Of a stretch of 64,000 bases of DNA, positions 1 to 11,815 are shown in pieces (positions within the stretch are counted from its first letter, which is position 1; every line of letters starts with the position of its first letter). Position numbers and translations under genes: made by a program. The stretch comes from Xenopus tropicalis (taxonomy: Eukaryota > Chordata > Amphibia > Anura > Pipidae). Under the pieces are notes generated by a model that saw only the letters and a program-made list of their open reading frames with translations, was not told where the DNA came from and ran no database searches. Where the stretch lies: NCBI RefSeq assembly GCF_000004195.4, contig NC_030681.2:137891506-137955505 (forward strand), read 5' to 3'.

Positions 1-2690
1 TATTTACTGATGTATATATTCCAGTTTAGTGAGATTCTTTAATAAGACTCTTAACATAATATAAACTGTTGCTTAAGTATTCATTCTGAGGGTAGAGTTT
101 TCCTTTAAGTGACAGTCCCCTGGAAAGTGTCACAATGCCTTTAAGACATACTTGTGACCACTAGCACCACTAACTGTCAGACTAGTGGCATCTTAGCTTT
201 ACTGCTGAAAGGGTAATTACAAGTACAGTGGTAGAATATTCTCCCTAGATACTAAAAGCCTTTAAAATATATTGTATATGACATCAGCACCACTCCTTCC
301 CGCCACAGAATTCTTCTACTATGGCTGAAAGATGCAGAGAGAAATATGCCATGTGAGCTGTGGCCCTAGAGCCAGTCAAATGCATCACTTTTTGATGGCT
401 GGATAGCACATGCATGCAGAGGATCAAATTGCATTTCCCTTTCAAGTCAAAGGGAGTTACAGAAGTCAATCATGAGTCCCTTTATTATGGCTGAAATACA
501 CTGGCTGTGTAAGACATTAACTATATTGGCTGCAATATTAAAATGTTCAAAAAAAAGCAGTCATTTTTCAAGCAAGAGAAAAGCAGTTACTTGAAAGCAG
601 CGCTTCCAATTGATAGTGCTGGGCACATCTACATCCCTACCTGCACAAAATTCATATGAAAGAACAGCGCAGAGTTCAAAAACACACTCCGGTCATAAAG
701 GGGAGATTTGCTTGGGTGGCCCCCACAGCTGATGGCTAAGCAACTTTGGTGCAAGAGTTTATAAGTCAGCTCATGAGTACGGTGCACAAATGCAGACGGT
801 CTCCTAACAGGCCTAGCCACTGGCTCAAACAGGAAGCAGGAAGGATTATGCCATTTCCTGTTGAACATACCTCCAGGCACATGTCTAGCAGCCAACAGGA
901 CTTCCAGTACAAAGTATTAGATTTCACACCACTTAGAATGAACAGCAGAGGGCACCATATATGGAGCAAACAATGTATGGGTTTTACAGTGTGCACCCAG
1001 CTTTAGACATAAGTATATTTTTTACAGGGTGAGCAATTAATAACTGGAATGAGCCAAAAGTTAGCTTTACCAATGAGAGGCAGAGGGCCACAAGGAGGCA
1101 CCCTTCAAAAAAAGAAATGAGAGCCAAACAGCTTTACATAGGCATAGAATTGTCAGGCTGCTCAAGATGAAATAATGTCTTGCATAAGTAGACAGACCCT
1201 GGACCAATTACATAATTTCACTAAACAATTACTCTATTGGATTTAGTTTGCAGCACCGCAACACAAATGGTATAAATGCCCTGGTGGACAATGCTGGTTC
1301 AATTAAAAGGAAGCAGGAGCTACTTTAAACCACATGCACTGCCTCAAAACACACTGCACAAACAAGAAGCAGATTTATGAGAAGCCAAAGGCAGGCCAAT
1401 CATCATCCTGAGGTAACCAGAGTTCAGCAGCCGAGAATAAAGCGTTCATACATCAAGAGAACCACCAATTTGGCAAGGCCGCCAAACAAGCAAATCTTTG
1501 GCATATTGGGCCACTCATGTGTAAGGTCAAGTCAGGCTGATCCTATCGTTGGGCTCCTAGCAGAGAATCACTGGCAGAGGACTGCATACAAAGTGCCAAT
1601 GCAATATTCAGATAGGATTTTCAAACCTGCCTAGAAGGCACCTGGTTGCTCAGGCCATCTGAAGGTGCACATACATGGACTAATGTGCTGCAGACTGTCT
1701 GAAGGGAACAAGTCACCAGTTTTAATCGGCCTGTGCATGACCTGCTTAAAAGGTGCACCATCAGGAACTCTGCATAACACTGGGGAGTGTCAAAGGGTGG
1801 CACAAAATATGCCAATACGCCAAACACCTACAGTAAGATAGTGGCAATCAATGTGGTGGTAGTAACGTCATGCTGTGTACTTGCTTTTCATTGGCAGGGG
1901 CTGTGTGCTGCTATAACAGAACAACCTATTTCACTCTGCCGAAAAGCTAAAGCTTGGGTGAAGTTCACCATTAATAAAGTGATGCCTATCCCAAGCCCAA
2001 AACACTGGAGTAACTGAGGAGAGGGTCCCCTAAATTGGCCAGTCAAGGCCCTATTCTCAACCCAACTGAGAATCTCACGTTCAAAACTGAGGTGCCCTAC
2101 CTTCAACCAACTACTCTAAACAAACCTGCCTGGTACAGTGGGCACAAATAGCCTGCAAAGTTGGCACATACTTACCACATAGTAAAAAAAGGAGGCTCAA
2201 CAAAGACTCTGGGAATCAAATTCTTCTGTTATCACTGTATACCTTACAAGCCAATCCTACAGTTGAGATTTTTCACACTGCTTGCAGCTGCAGACAATGA
2301 ACAGCAGCCAATGTATAATTGTAAGAACCATTTCAAGTACTTGATGTTACAGCTAAGGAAGGAGCCCTGGCAAAGATAAGCAGCCAGGAATGTTGGGCAC
2401 TCATCTTTGGTGAAAGATAGTCTGCACGCAAGCTAATAACTCACTTTGTCTATTTAAAAAGAACAAAAGATTAACTCTTTCTAAGTGCTACTATGTTAAA
2501 AGGAAAAATATATTTGCCATAATACTTGCTCACGTGAAGAAGGCTTCATCTCTTAACACAAACAAGTAGTTTGCAGTGGCTTGCTAATGAAACTACAATG
2601 TTTAACAGTAGTGTTTTGAATGAAACAAGTATGACATGGGAGTATTGCAGTCTTAATAACCAAGAGGCAAGCTCATATTTTACTGGTTTA
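1..2690. other. Left flank, probably ywhaq intron 2; no feature recognised
   Basis: A/T-rich unique-looking sequence to the left of the coding exon donor. No 14-3-3 exon 3 (which should begin with an ELLDKYL-like peptide) was found on the minus strand, and no transposon family is recognised. Short reading frames on both strands overlap one another and look like chance. Confidence 0.5.
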
Positions 2691-3083
2691 AAGGGATGGT
2701 TCACCTTTGAGTTAACTTTGTGGAGGAATATTCTGAGAATTTTCAGTTGGTCTTCACTGTTTATTATTTGCGTTTCACTTTTTGTTCAGCAAGTCTCCAG
2801 TTTGGAATTTCAGCAGTTATCTGTTTGCTACGGTTCAAATTTAGCAACCAGGAGGTGGTTTGAATGAAAGACATTTATAGGGGAGGATAGAATAGAAGAG
2901 AATACTGTAGCCTCACAGAGCAAGTTTTTTTTATTTTTTTTTAGCTGCTGGGCTCAGTGACCCCCATCTAAAAGTTGAGAAAGTCAGAAGGCATATAATT
3001 AAAAAAAAGACCAATTGAAAAGTTGCTTAGAACAGTCCATTCTATAACATACTAAGCGTTACCTTAAAGGTGAACCACGCCTA
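2690..3083. mobile_element. MITE with long imperfect inverted repeats (GGTTCACCTTT family)
   Basis: The left end GGATGGTTCACCTTTGAG is mirrored by CCTTAAAGGTGAACC at the right end. The interior carries the typical pieces 'GTTGGTCTTCA', 'TCTCCAGTTTGG.ATTTCAGCAG' and, near the right, 'TCAGTGACCCCCATCT'. Related copies lie at 27178-27370 and 31435-31735, which defines a family within this window. The 98-residue frame across it is not a gene. Located in the presumed ywhaq intron. Confidence 0.7.
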
Positions 3084-3609
3084 TAAGAAGCTTGAGTTTG
3101 AGATTTCAAATGTGTATAAAACCAACTTGTGCACCAGTCAGATGAAATATTCTTCTAATGTGCCATTTGTATGTGTGACAGCAGTCTGAACATGGGCAAA
3201 TCTAGAAAAAAAATTATCTAGGAATAATGCTTCTCTAGAGATACACTGAAGAACACACATTCTTAAACACTAGCTGTGAAATGAGACCCCTATTATGGTC
3301 CATTTAAACCAGCTAAACACAGGTGGACAGATTATCTATAAAATGAGCATATTCTTTATAAGAGGCACATTTAATTCCTTTCTTCCGGAGCATGTACTGT
3401 GATATATCAAATTAATAAAAAATAAAAAAATAGGCTCTGTAAGATGGTTTAGCAAACATCTGCAAGGTCATGGTAGGACCTGTCATGGGTATGGAAACTT
3501 AATTTAATTGCAGGGCTCTTTATGTGCCTGTTTGGTTAGCACTACTCTAAACTTACTCTGCTGGCCTTTCATGACAGATACGACCCTAGTGCTGCTTAAA
3601 CTAACTCAC

Positions 3610-3903
3610 CAGAACAGTTTCGCAAATATTTTGTAGCTCACTCTCCACTTTCTCTTTGTACTCTCTGGCAATCTTCAGCTTTGTTTCTTCACTGTCTGAC
3701 TTCTGCTCAATGCTGGAGATGACACGCCAGGCAGATCTTCTTGCACCCACTACATTCTTGTAGGCAACAGAAAGGAGATTTCTCTCTTCACTGGACAGCT
3801 CTGTGCCGCACTCTGTTACGGCTTTCATGCTAGCCGCCATGTCATCGTAACGCTCAGCCTGCTCTGCTAGCTTGGCCTTCTGGATTTGCGCGTTCCTGTC
3901 CAT
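3610..3903 (-). CDS. ywhaq: 14-3-3 protein theta, first coding exon (partial gene)
   Basis: 14-3-3 proteins are cytosolic dimeric adaptors that bind phosphoserine/phosphothreonine peptides of signalling proteins. The exon encodes residues 1-98, covering the N-terminal dimerisation helices and the first part of the binding groove. Visible hallmarks are [13 protein letters not shown] at 11-23, the family signature [11 protein letters not shown] at 41-51, and groove residues Lys49 and Arg56. The theta call rests on Arg-Ser-Ala-Trp at 56-59 (beta, gamma, eta and zeta have Ser at 58) and on KVESEL at 85-90. The start was chosen because MDRN aligns with the family N-terminus and sits in a strong Kozak context (GCCATGG); an in-frame upstream extension would be 5'UTR. 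The exon ends in CTG followed by GTGAGT, a canonical donor, at the usual exon boundary of the family. No following exon was found to the left, so the window edge lies in the next intron. Isoform assignment is from remembered paralogue sequences. Confidence 0.87.
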
Positions 3904-3910
3904 GGCTGTG
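3610..3910 (-). other. ywhaq: ywhaq exon 2 with splice sites
   Basis: The exon containing the start codon probably begins at 3910. Reading the minus strand, a pyrimidine-rich tract (TTTCCTCCCTCAG) ends in AG at 3912-3911, just seven bases before the ATG. The donor GTGAGT occupies 3609-3604. A second plausible acceptor (CTTGTTTTTCAG) ends at 4014, which would give a 5'UTR about 103 bases longer. A noncoding first exon followed by a start-codon exon is the usual arrangement in vertebrate 14-3-3 genes. Confidence 0.75.
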
Positions 3911-5582
3911 CTGAGGGAGGAAATCAGATAGGTGGAAAGGAGGGAAAAGTTGAAGTCTGCCAACCAACAACAAGAGGCGTTCTAGGTGAATCTGATGCGC
4001 AGACAGCTGTAACCTGAAAAACAAGTAACTATGTTAAAGCTTAAATATATCTCTTCCATCAGGAGATCTAATCAACAGTGTCTACTGACCTGCACCCACA
4101 CTGGCATATCTCTAATCCTTATTCTCAACATTGTGCCAAAGGGAGCTTTAATGCTTCAGGGTATTCCTTCAAACAAAAGGCCCTCAGGCAAGTTTTACAA
4201 AGCTTCAATCACAGACATGCTTTTAAAATTCAGGAAAACGTGCCCCGCCATATAGCCGAGAGAACTGCTGCTCACAGCTAGAGAGCAGTTAAAGAGAGCA
4301 GTGTAGAGGGAGGAGCCCTGCATTGAACATTATACCATAGAAAGGAGGAGGAATGGATCGGGATGCCCTTCCTTTTGTCTGGAGGCTCCCTAGCTTTCCC
4401 CGCCCTGACTGCCTCTCCCTCTTTTCCTCCCTCCCTTCAAGGGAACCAGGCTTCCCAGCACTGCAACATACTAGATTTTTTTTTCTTTTTTCAAAGGAAA
4501 TATATACTTTAGGCTGGGGCTTTCTAGATCTAAGCTTCTTTTCAATCACTGGCAGGAAAAGGCCAGCACCCAATACCACACCAGAAGACTGAGGTTTCTA
4601 AAAGGTCTTTGAGCCCATAACTAGAAGCAGATAGAAGGCTCCCCCACCTCCATGTACAACCAAAAAGCAATCAGCCATCAGAATCCGACATCGCCCTAAA
4701 GCACCAACGAGAAATGTCACATCCCAATGTCAAGAAGACACCGCATAGTGTCAAGGAGCAGACACGGCATTTGCCCAGCTACACGCTTTATATGCACGCA
4801 GTATCATCTAATCAGTGCCTCCAGCCCTCCCATACCGACAAGCTTCCCAGCAATATTGTATCAAGGCTGCAAATGTATCTACTGGAGGAAACTGAATTTC
4901 CTAGTGGAAATAATAGCCGAGAGATAAATACATAGAAAAATAGAGTCTCCATAGGGAAATAGTTTCAATGAAAGCACGCTCGCCCCTCAGGTATATAAAG
5001 GGGAGTATCATGGGCAAAGTGAGCATTGCATGGGGGATATATACACCAGCCATGCACATCCCATAATTATAAGGTTAATAATGCCCATAGCTTTCAATGA
5101 GCAACCCTCCCCCCACACCAGCTCCCGTAGTGCTCCTATCCCTATAATAAACTGGATGAGCCTATTACCTGCACAATATCAGCCACTGAGGCAGGCTACA
5201 CCGCAGTGATTCAGTCTGTACCTGCCTCCAGCAGACAGGAAGGGCAAGATTCATCCCTAAAGCCCTTGCAGAACTACAACTCCCATAATCCTCTATGAGT
5301 TAGCAAATGCAGCAATGTAACTGCCGCTGTGTCTACCCTGAAAATGTATACTAAGGATGGAGGAAAGAGAGTGTACAATAACTGCTAGTGGGAATCACTG
5401 CCATATTGCCCCTAGATAATGGTATCACCCATATATCATTGGAATAATCCGTATGGATAGAGACGGGCGAGCAGCAAACACACAATATTCTAAAAAGCAG
5501 ACACAAAACCACTCATTCCCGCCCCACAGCGTCCATCCATGTCGAATAGAGCAAAGGTTCCAAGATGTCGAGCCGAACTCAC
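3911..5582 (-). other. ywhaq: ywhaq intron 1
   Basis: Interval between the predicted noncoding exon 1 donor and the coding exon acceptor. It contains no convincing exon and no repeat I recognise. Short reading frames at 4289-4592 and 4714-4935 have no family features and are treated as chance. The proximal part (about 5200-5580) is moderately CpG-containing and belongs to the promoter region. Confidence 0.65.
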
Positions 5583-5900
5583 CTTGCGCTCCTCACCCAA
5601 CGCGGCCGGCAGACTGAGGACAAGAAATACCAGGCGGCGGCTTCAGGCGCAGCGCACAAGAAACCCTGTCCTGCGCAACCGAACCTGCCTATCAGGCGTT
5701 GGCAAAAAGGGATGCTACTCTATTCCACCTGGCCAATCAGAAGCCGCAGGGCCGCCTGTCAATTCCGCGTTTCCTCAGCTATTCCAGCCAATAGCACTAT
5801 AGCGCGGGAGTGTTAGGCGGGGGTGTAGGGAGGAGGAAAAAAGGGTGGGTTAGGTTGAAGAGCAGGCTGCGGCTTGGGCCACGGGGTTTCCTCCAATAAG
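5510..5900 (-). promoter_or_regulatory. ywhaq: CpG-rich ywhaq promoter with CCAAT boxes
   Basis: This is the most CpG-dense non-repetitive block in the left half of the window (CGCGGCCGG, GGCGGCGG, GCGCAGCGC, GCGCGGG), while its surroundings are CpG-poor. Two NF-Y type CCAAT boxes lie at about 5733-5737 and 5788-5792, and a GC-box-like GGCGGGGG lies near 5817. No TATA box is evident. This fits a TATA-less housekeeping promoter firing leftward into ywhaq. Such promoters are often bidirectional, but I see no gene rightward. Confidence 0.6.
5583..5690 (-). other. ywhaq: Predicted noncoding exon 1 of ywhaq (start approximate)
   Basis: On the minus strand the sequence GCGCAAG followed by GTGAGTTCGG is a near-ideal splice donor, with the exon ending at 5583. 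It lies in the CpG-dense block and just downstream (in the gene's direction) of two CCAAT boxes, as expected for a 14-3-3 first exon. The transcription start is not visible in the sequence; the right end given here is an estimate placed ~50-100 bases downstream of the CCAAT boxes. Confidence 0.55.
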
Positions 5901-7194
5901 ATGCAGGGTGAGATGACATCACTGTTTCTGTGGCAACCGGAGTTGCTGCTCACCCCCTCCTTTGCCTTTCCTCTGTCCACACCCTGAGCAGCCCCAGCTA
6001 GGGAGTGGCGCGGTTTTCCTATTGCAGAGGTGTTGATAGTGTTCGCCATGTGTGCATTTTGCGCTGTCATTTAAACACTATACTCAGTGGTACGAATACA
6101 CACACGGCCTGATTTATAAGCGTATTTGTCATGTATTAAATTGTGGGGGAAACCATGGTTTGGGGTTGCCACCTTTTGTTTCCCTGACTAATAATGGTGG
6201 CGTCTGACACGGTTTTTCGGCAGGGTTAACGTTACAGTTAGTAGGTTACTATTTAACCTATTCCTTTGCATATTACAGGCTCCTGCCACATTGCTTGACA
6301 TGTACATGTAAGCTGTCATTGGTGGCATAAGCTTAATACTGATAATGAGAGATAACAGTTTATGGTCCTTTCTTTTGTAATCTGTAATAGAACTGGAGGG
6401 CCCATATATTCAATTGCACAAACATGTCCAGACTGAGATTCAAATCAGGCCCTGGAATTTACAGAGGCCCAAACAGCCCCCCAGCAGCCCAATAAATAGT
6501 GACTGTCTATGGCATCTTACAGCAGCCCCTCTGGCATTTGCCAGAATCCACAGATCGTTAAGGGTCCCAATGTCATTGTGCTATGGATATTTCCTGGGAA
6601 ACCCCCCAAGTTTTAATTCCTGGTTCCGGAACAATATGTTCATCCTGTTGTGTAACAGTAACAAACATTTGTTTTGAGAGGCCTATTACTGCCTGTCATA
6701 TATGTGTACCCTGCCCCATCCCTGGCCTTACAGTTATACTCTATAGGTGATATTAAACAAAAGCCCTTATGAAGTGCCTCTGCTCTGTGATGTGGGTGTT
6801 TGTTATTTGCCTGAGGTGTCTCCATGTATTAGAGGCCCTGTGCATGTTCTGTTCTATCTGCTAGGCCTTATGTGCACTACACACTAAATATAGTACAGTA
6901 CAATAGAATACAAATACAGTACTACTAGGGGTGGGGCAAGGGGTCTGAGGAAGATTTCTGTATAGGGGGTCTAGACTCAGAATCCAGACACATATTGATA
7001 GGTTAAAAGACAACAATCAATTAAATTCAATGCTTTAGTTACCTTATAAAAATATATATTGGATACTGTTAAAAACAGTATATTTGCCCATATCCTGAAG
7101 AGTAAGGAATACAAACACTGAACATTTATATAACAAGAGCTTATACTAACACAGGGTGTATTTTGAATCTCAGTGCAGCCATCACCACAGTCCA
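5900..7194. other. Intergenic region upstream of ywhaq; one short dispersed repeat
   Basis: Unique sequence apart from a ~110-base dispersed repeat at 6451-6560, recognisable from 'CTATGGCATCTTACAGCAGC' and the following TCTGGCATTTGCCAGAA. Further copies lie at 34885-34997 (reverse), 45338-45451 and 46669-46722. No gene or RNA is supported. Confidence 0.5.
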
Positions 7195-8537
7195 TCCCTC
7201 ACCCTACTATGCCATTTATCCAACAAATACCCAGAGGCTATTATCCCACTGCTACTATAGGCACCATCTCTCCCTACTATACCTGCTATCCCACAGCCAC
7301 AGTCCCTTCCCAGAGGCTATTATCCCACTGCTACTATAGGCACCATCTCTCCCTACTATACCTGCTATCCCACAGCCACAGTCCCTTCCCAGAGGCTATT
7401 ATCCCACTGCTACTATAGGCACCATCTCTCCCTACTATACCTGCTATCCCACAGCCACAGTCCCTTCCCAGAGGCTATTATCCCCCTACTGCTACTATAG
7501 GCACCATCTCTCCCTACTATACCTGTTATCCCACAGCCCCAGTCCCTTCCCAGAGGCTATTATCCCACTGCTACTATAGGCACCATCTCTCCCTACTATA
7601 CCTGCTATCCCACAGCCCCAGTCCCTTCCCAGAGGCTATTATCCCACTGCTACTATAGGCACCATCTCTCCCTACTATACCTGCTATCCCACAGCCCCAG
7701 TCCCTTCCCAGAGGCTATTATCCCACTGCTACTATAGGCACCATCTCTCCCTACTATACCTGCTATCCCACAGCCACAGTCCCTTCCCAGAGGCTATTAT
7801 CCCCCCACTACTACTATAGGCACCATCTCTCCCTACTATACCTGCTATCCCACAGCCACAGTCCCTTCCCAGAGGCTATTATCCCACTACTACTATAGGC
7901 ACCATCTCTCCCTACTATACCTGCTATCCCACAGCCACAGTCCCTTCCCAGAGGCTATTATCCCCCACTGCTACTATAGGCACCATCTCTTCCTACTATA
8001 CCTGCTATCCCACAGCCACAGTCCCTTCCCAGACGCTATTATCCCCTCACTGCTACTATAGGCACCATCTCTCCCTACTATACCTGCTATGTGACAGCCA
8101 CAGTCCCTTCCCAGAGGCTATTATCCCCACTGCTACTATAGGCACCATCTCTCCTTACTATACCTGCTATCCCACAGCCACAGTCCCTTCCCAGAGGCTA
8201 TTATCCCCCACTGCTACTATAGGCACCATCTCTCCCTACTATACCTGCTATCCCACAGCCAAAGTCCTTTCCCAGACGCTATTATCCCCTCACTGCTACT
8301 ATAGGCACCATCTCTCCCTACTACACCTGCTATCCCAAAGCCACGGCCCCTTCCCAGAGGCTATTATCCCCACTGCTACTATAGGCACCATCTCTCCCTA
8401 CTATACCTGCTATCCCACAGCCACAGTCCCTTCCCAGAGGATATTATCCCCACTGCTACTATAGGCACTGTCTTGCTACTATAGGCACTGTCTTTCCCTA
8501 CTATACCTCCCTACTATACCTGCTATCCCACAGCCAC
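7195..8537 (+). repeat. Minisatellite array 1, ~79-bp unit, about 16 copies
   Basis: Direct tandem repeat whose unit contains CAGAGGCTATTATCCCAC, TGCTACTATAGGCACCATC and TATACCTGCTATCCCACAGC. Spacing between successive CAGAGGCTAT words is 79 bases (7311 to 7390), rising to ~81-83 in units with extra cytosines before ACTGCTAC. Edges are degenerate: the first unit is diverged and the last ends near CAGCCACTCTGC. The same unit in the same orientation forms array 2 at 41.3-43.6 kb. Reading frames through it are by-products of the repeat. Confidence 0.95.
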
Positions 8538-10423
8538 TCTGCTCTGTGAAGCTCCAATTATTTGCTTGGCTCAGGACAGTTATTCCTGCTCTTAGATCCT
8601 GTAAAGCACCCTCACATCGTTATCCATATCCATATGTGAAACAGGACATACTCTCTTTTAAAGGGTAAGAAGAGGCATAATAACTGAGGACTGGCAATTT
8701 GTTAGGTGCACCCAGTAATTATAAATGCTAACCTCAGACCCTGGTCAGCACTGCTCTTTGATGAAAAATGCTCCTGTTTGGGGTACTACTAGAGTGTAGT
8801 ACTGTTTTGTTATGGTAGGATGGTACCACAAGGAAACAGACTAAGCAGAAGAGAATATAACAACCCATCAAAACTATAAATACAGATTACAGTACACAGC
8901 AGGTCTTCCTATTATCGTCACAGAGAGCTGAGGCTATAGTGTAAATACTAAGGGAAGCTGCACTGCTCATCACATTGTTAAAACCTTGGCACAAATGCCT
9001 GGTCATAGTGATGCCTTCAGAAGGGGTAAATATGTTTGGGAAATCACAAGATAGGCCTCTTCAACAAACATCTTTCAATAACAGGGCTGTAGGAGCATTA
9101 TGGCCAGATGCAGGGCTTTACTTACTGGTCTAAATATAATCTAATATGTTATGTGTGGGGCCTATTTTTTTGTCCACCTTGCAGCTAGGGGTGCATACCT
9201 GGATGGTATTTTAAAGGCTTGGCCAGTAAAAATTATGCTTGATTCCAATTTTATCATTAGGGAAAACAGATAAAGTTATAGGAAGGCCAGTATTTTTTCT
9301 AAAAAAAACTGCAGGCTTACTTGTAGCTATCCAGCCTTTATTGAACTACAACTTCCAGTATTTCCCTTGTGCTTTCTGCTGTCATGGATGCTGAAAATTG
9401 TATATAAATGACAGCAGCGGCAGCATGGGGGACATACCTTAGATAAAATGTTAGATAACATCCATATTGTTATGTTCATTATGCACATTATGCCACAGTT
9501 TTAGCTCCTTTATTATAGCACCATGCCTTACTATAAACACCATCCCACAGGTACAATCCTTTCCCTGACATAACCTTGCTGTACTCTACACCAGTGATGC
9601 CCAACCACCCTAGCTCATAGGCCACATGCTGTCCTTCTGTGCACCTTTTTTTTATCCAATACCTGAGTACTGTATTGTGCCATAACCAGCATGAAACAGG
9701 CGGCCACATAGCTGCTGCTTTTCAAAACAAATTGCTATAATAATGGGGTAAAATACAGCAATATGGGTTTAAAACACTGAATTGCACCAATTATTTTGCA
9801 CTTAGGCCCCTGTTAGTATCTACAATAAGATATTCTGCAGATTCCAAGTGCACATCTATGTTCCATTCTATATGCATGTACGGTGTTACACTTGATATGC
9901 GTTGGCTTGACTTGGTAACTCAAGATGGAGAAAGGCATGTAAATTATTCATTATTTATAACGTTCCAACACTCTCTTTAGATTTTCTGCCTCCCAATAAA
10001 CCTGGCAACCGTTAACTTATAAAACAAGGCTGAAGATAGGGCTTATTTACAAATATGCTGAACTGCATCTTTGTCAAATCATTGCTTTGAATCTTCAAGG
10101 GATTTGACAGCCTTAATGTAGGCTTGCCATTTTAAGCGCTCTTACACACAAGCATTTATTTATGCGTTTGAAACACATTTTGAGCGCACCTAAACGCATC
10201 AGCTAATTGATTCCATTATATTCTGCCTGGTTGTACTCAGGCAGAATTTTGCATTTTATGCCGTTCGCATTTCATCTCATTTTGTTAATGATGCAACATG
10301 ATTCATTTTCTTGTGCTTGACACACATTCAGAAACCAGTTGTACAAAGGGTTGCATTTGGAACTGTCAAAAAAAACTTATTTGCATTTAAAAAAATATGT
10401 GTTTAGAGCTCTTACACACTCGC
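8538..10423. other. Intergenic; no gene recognised
   Basis: Unique-looking A/T-rich DNA. A fragment resembling an old hAT-type element end (CAGTGATGCCCAACC) sits near 9592, and a common amphibian word GAACTACAACTTCCAG near 9343. Neither is delimited well enough to annotate as an element. Confidence 0.4.
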
Positions 10424-10543
10424 CATGGGGCACATTCATTAAAGTACGACAGGTACAAATACAAAAAATTTGTATTTTTTCTAAAGTTTACAACTTTTGC
10501 GTATTTTTGTACAATTTGCGTACTCTGATGAATCTGCCCCATG
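10424..10543. mobile_element. Short foldback MITE (CATGGGGCA ends)
   Basis: The 120-bp block starts CATGGGGCACATTCATTA and ends GATGAATCTGCCCCATG, which is its imperfect reverse complement. The interior is A/T-rich and also partly self-complementary. The foldback form without coding capacity is typical of a MITE. A longer palindrome with the same outer word (GGGGCACATTCATCA) lies at 18562-18774. Confidence 0.7.
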
Positions 10544-11680
10544 TATGTTTACAAGAAATTTGCCACATATACTGTATTAAAGGAGAACTCTGTTAGCTGG
10601 TTCCATAGAATTATGGAACCATCAAAGGTGGGTAAACAGATAAAAGTGTTCTGTTCTGGCATAATGTCAGTTAAGGTACTTTTCAGACTGGCATATTTCA
10701 AGCATATTCGCCTTCCTACCATGGATGCCAGTCACTTGAATGGAAAATGTCCTGTTTGTGAACCATTCTGATAAAGGCTACTTAAGCCTAGGGTTGCCAC
10801 AAGTGGTATAACTACTAGCGACTGGGCCCCCCTCCAAAAAATCATCAAGGGGGCCCAGAGCTTAGCTATGCAAACACTGATTTAAACCCTCCTTCTTACT
10901 TGCTTATTACATTGTTTGGGGATTACAATACAGCAAACCCCCCACCCCAGTTATGCCACTGATTGCCACCTGTCCAGTTTTGAATAAGATTGGTTTTCCC
11001 TTCAGCTGTCCAGTTAAACATTGTCCGGCCAGGTTTCAGAGTTCTAGATATGGTGCAAGACTAATTAGCAATTGGTTCAGATGCATTCTGGGACTGTTTT
11101 AGTTACATTTTAGTATGTAACAGATGGGCCCATTAAAAGCAGGATTTTTAGCAGATAAAATTATAATAACTACAGTATAGGGAGGACTGGGGTTGTAGTT
11201 GTGTGGGCTAAAGCAAGGTCCAGGAGCAGGTAAGACCATATATCTTGAATTTAGTTAAGAACAATGATCCAGCAAATTCTGTAAAGACATACAAAAGCTA
11301 GAAGGAAATTATTATTATGATACACAAGAGCCAAGAATAACCTATAAATGATATACTGTACTTATTAACTGTGCTTTGTAATGGCATCAGTTATAACTGG
11401 TGCTTAGTGCTGTAATTTGTGTCACATGTCTCACTACTCTGTATCATAATAAATAATGTACCCACTGTTGTAAGAGGATAACAGAAGTCACCTTGGCATT
11501 CCATGACCATGGTCATGGAACTCCTCAATGATTGTAATATTGCTATATTTTACAATAGGTACATTATTGCCTAAATAAATTGGGCTTAGTAGTGTCCTTA
11601 GTTGTACAAAATGCTATTGTCTCCCCTATCCTTAGTGCGGGCTAGCCCACACCTGCAGTGGGAAAACAATATTAAGGTTT
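10544..11680. other. Intergenic; fragments of dispersed repeats
   Basis: Contains two diverged fragments (10790-10830 and 10960-11045) with words GGGTTGCCAC and TTGCCACCTGTCCAG, shared with the repeat at 25605-25690. A perfect 22-bp palindrome sits at 11499-11520. Nothing coding is supported. Confidence 0.4.
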
Positions 11681-11815
11681 CTGGAAAAGGTATGTTTCCA
11701 TAATTTGGCTCACCATAATGTAAGCCTACTAAAATAGGATTGTTTTTCCACCAATATTCATGAACCTTACTTAGGATCAAGTACAAGCTACTGTTTTATT
11801 ATTACAGGTAAAAGG
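11680..11815 (-). mobile_element. Fragment of the TACAGGTATGGGAT MITE family
   Basis: Carries the internal words of the full element at 17802-18224, here in reverse orientation: ATAGGATTGTTTTTCCACCA and GGATCAAGTACAAGCTACTG. Terminal repeats are missing, so this is a truncated copy. Other copies: 15390-15620, 21562-21812, 24665-25115 and 28590-28750. Confidence 0.65.

Noticed and set aside
2571..2867. 98-residue frame with hydrophobic segment near 2.6-2.9 kb
   Set aside because: Most of it lies in a MITE whose copies recur at 27.2 and 31.4 kb; the apparent membrane segment is repeat sequence.
5539..5816. Two overlapping plus-strand frames in the CpG-rich block
   Set aside because: High G+C lowers stop frequency; they are antisense to the predicted ywhaq promoter and exon 1, and no splice-linked continuation is seen.
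7195..8537. Possible CRISPR-like regular array
   Set aside because: Units are contiguous direct repeats without unique spacers, in a vertebrate genome; it is a minisatellite.
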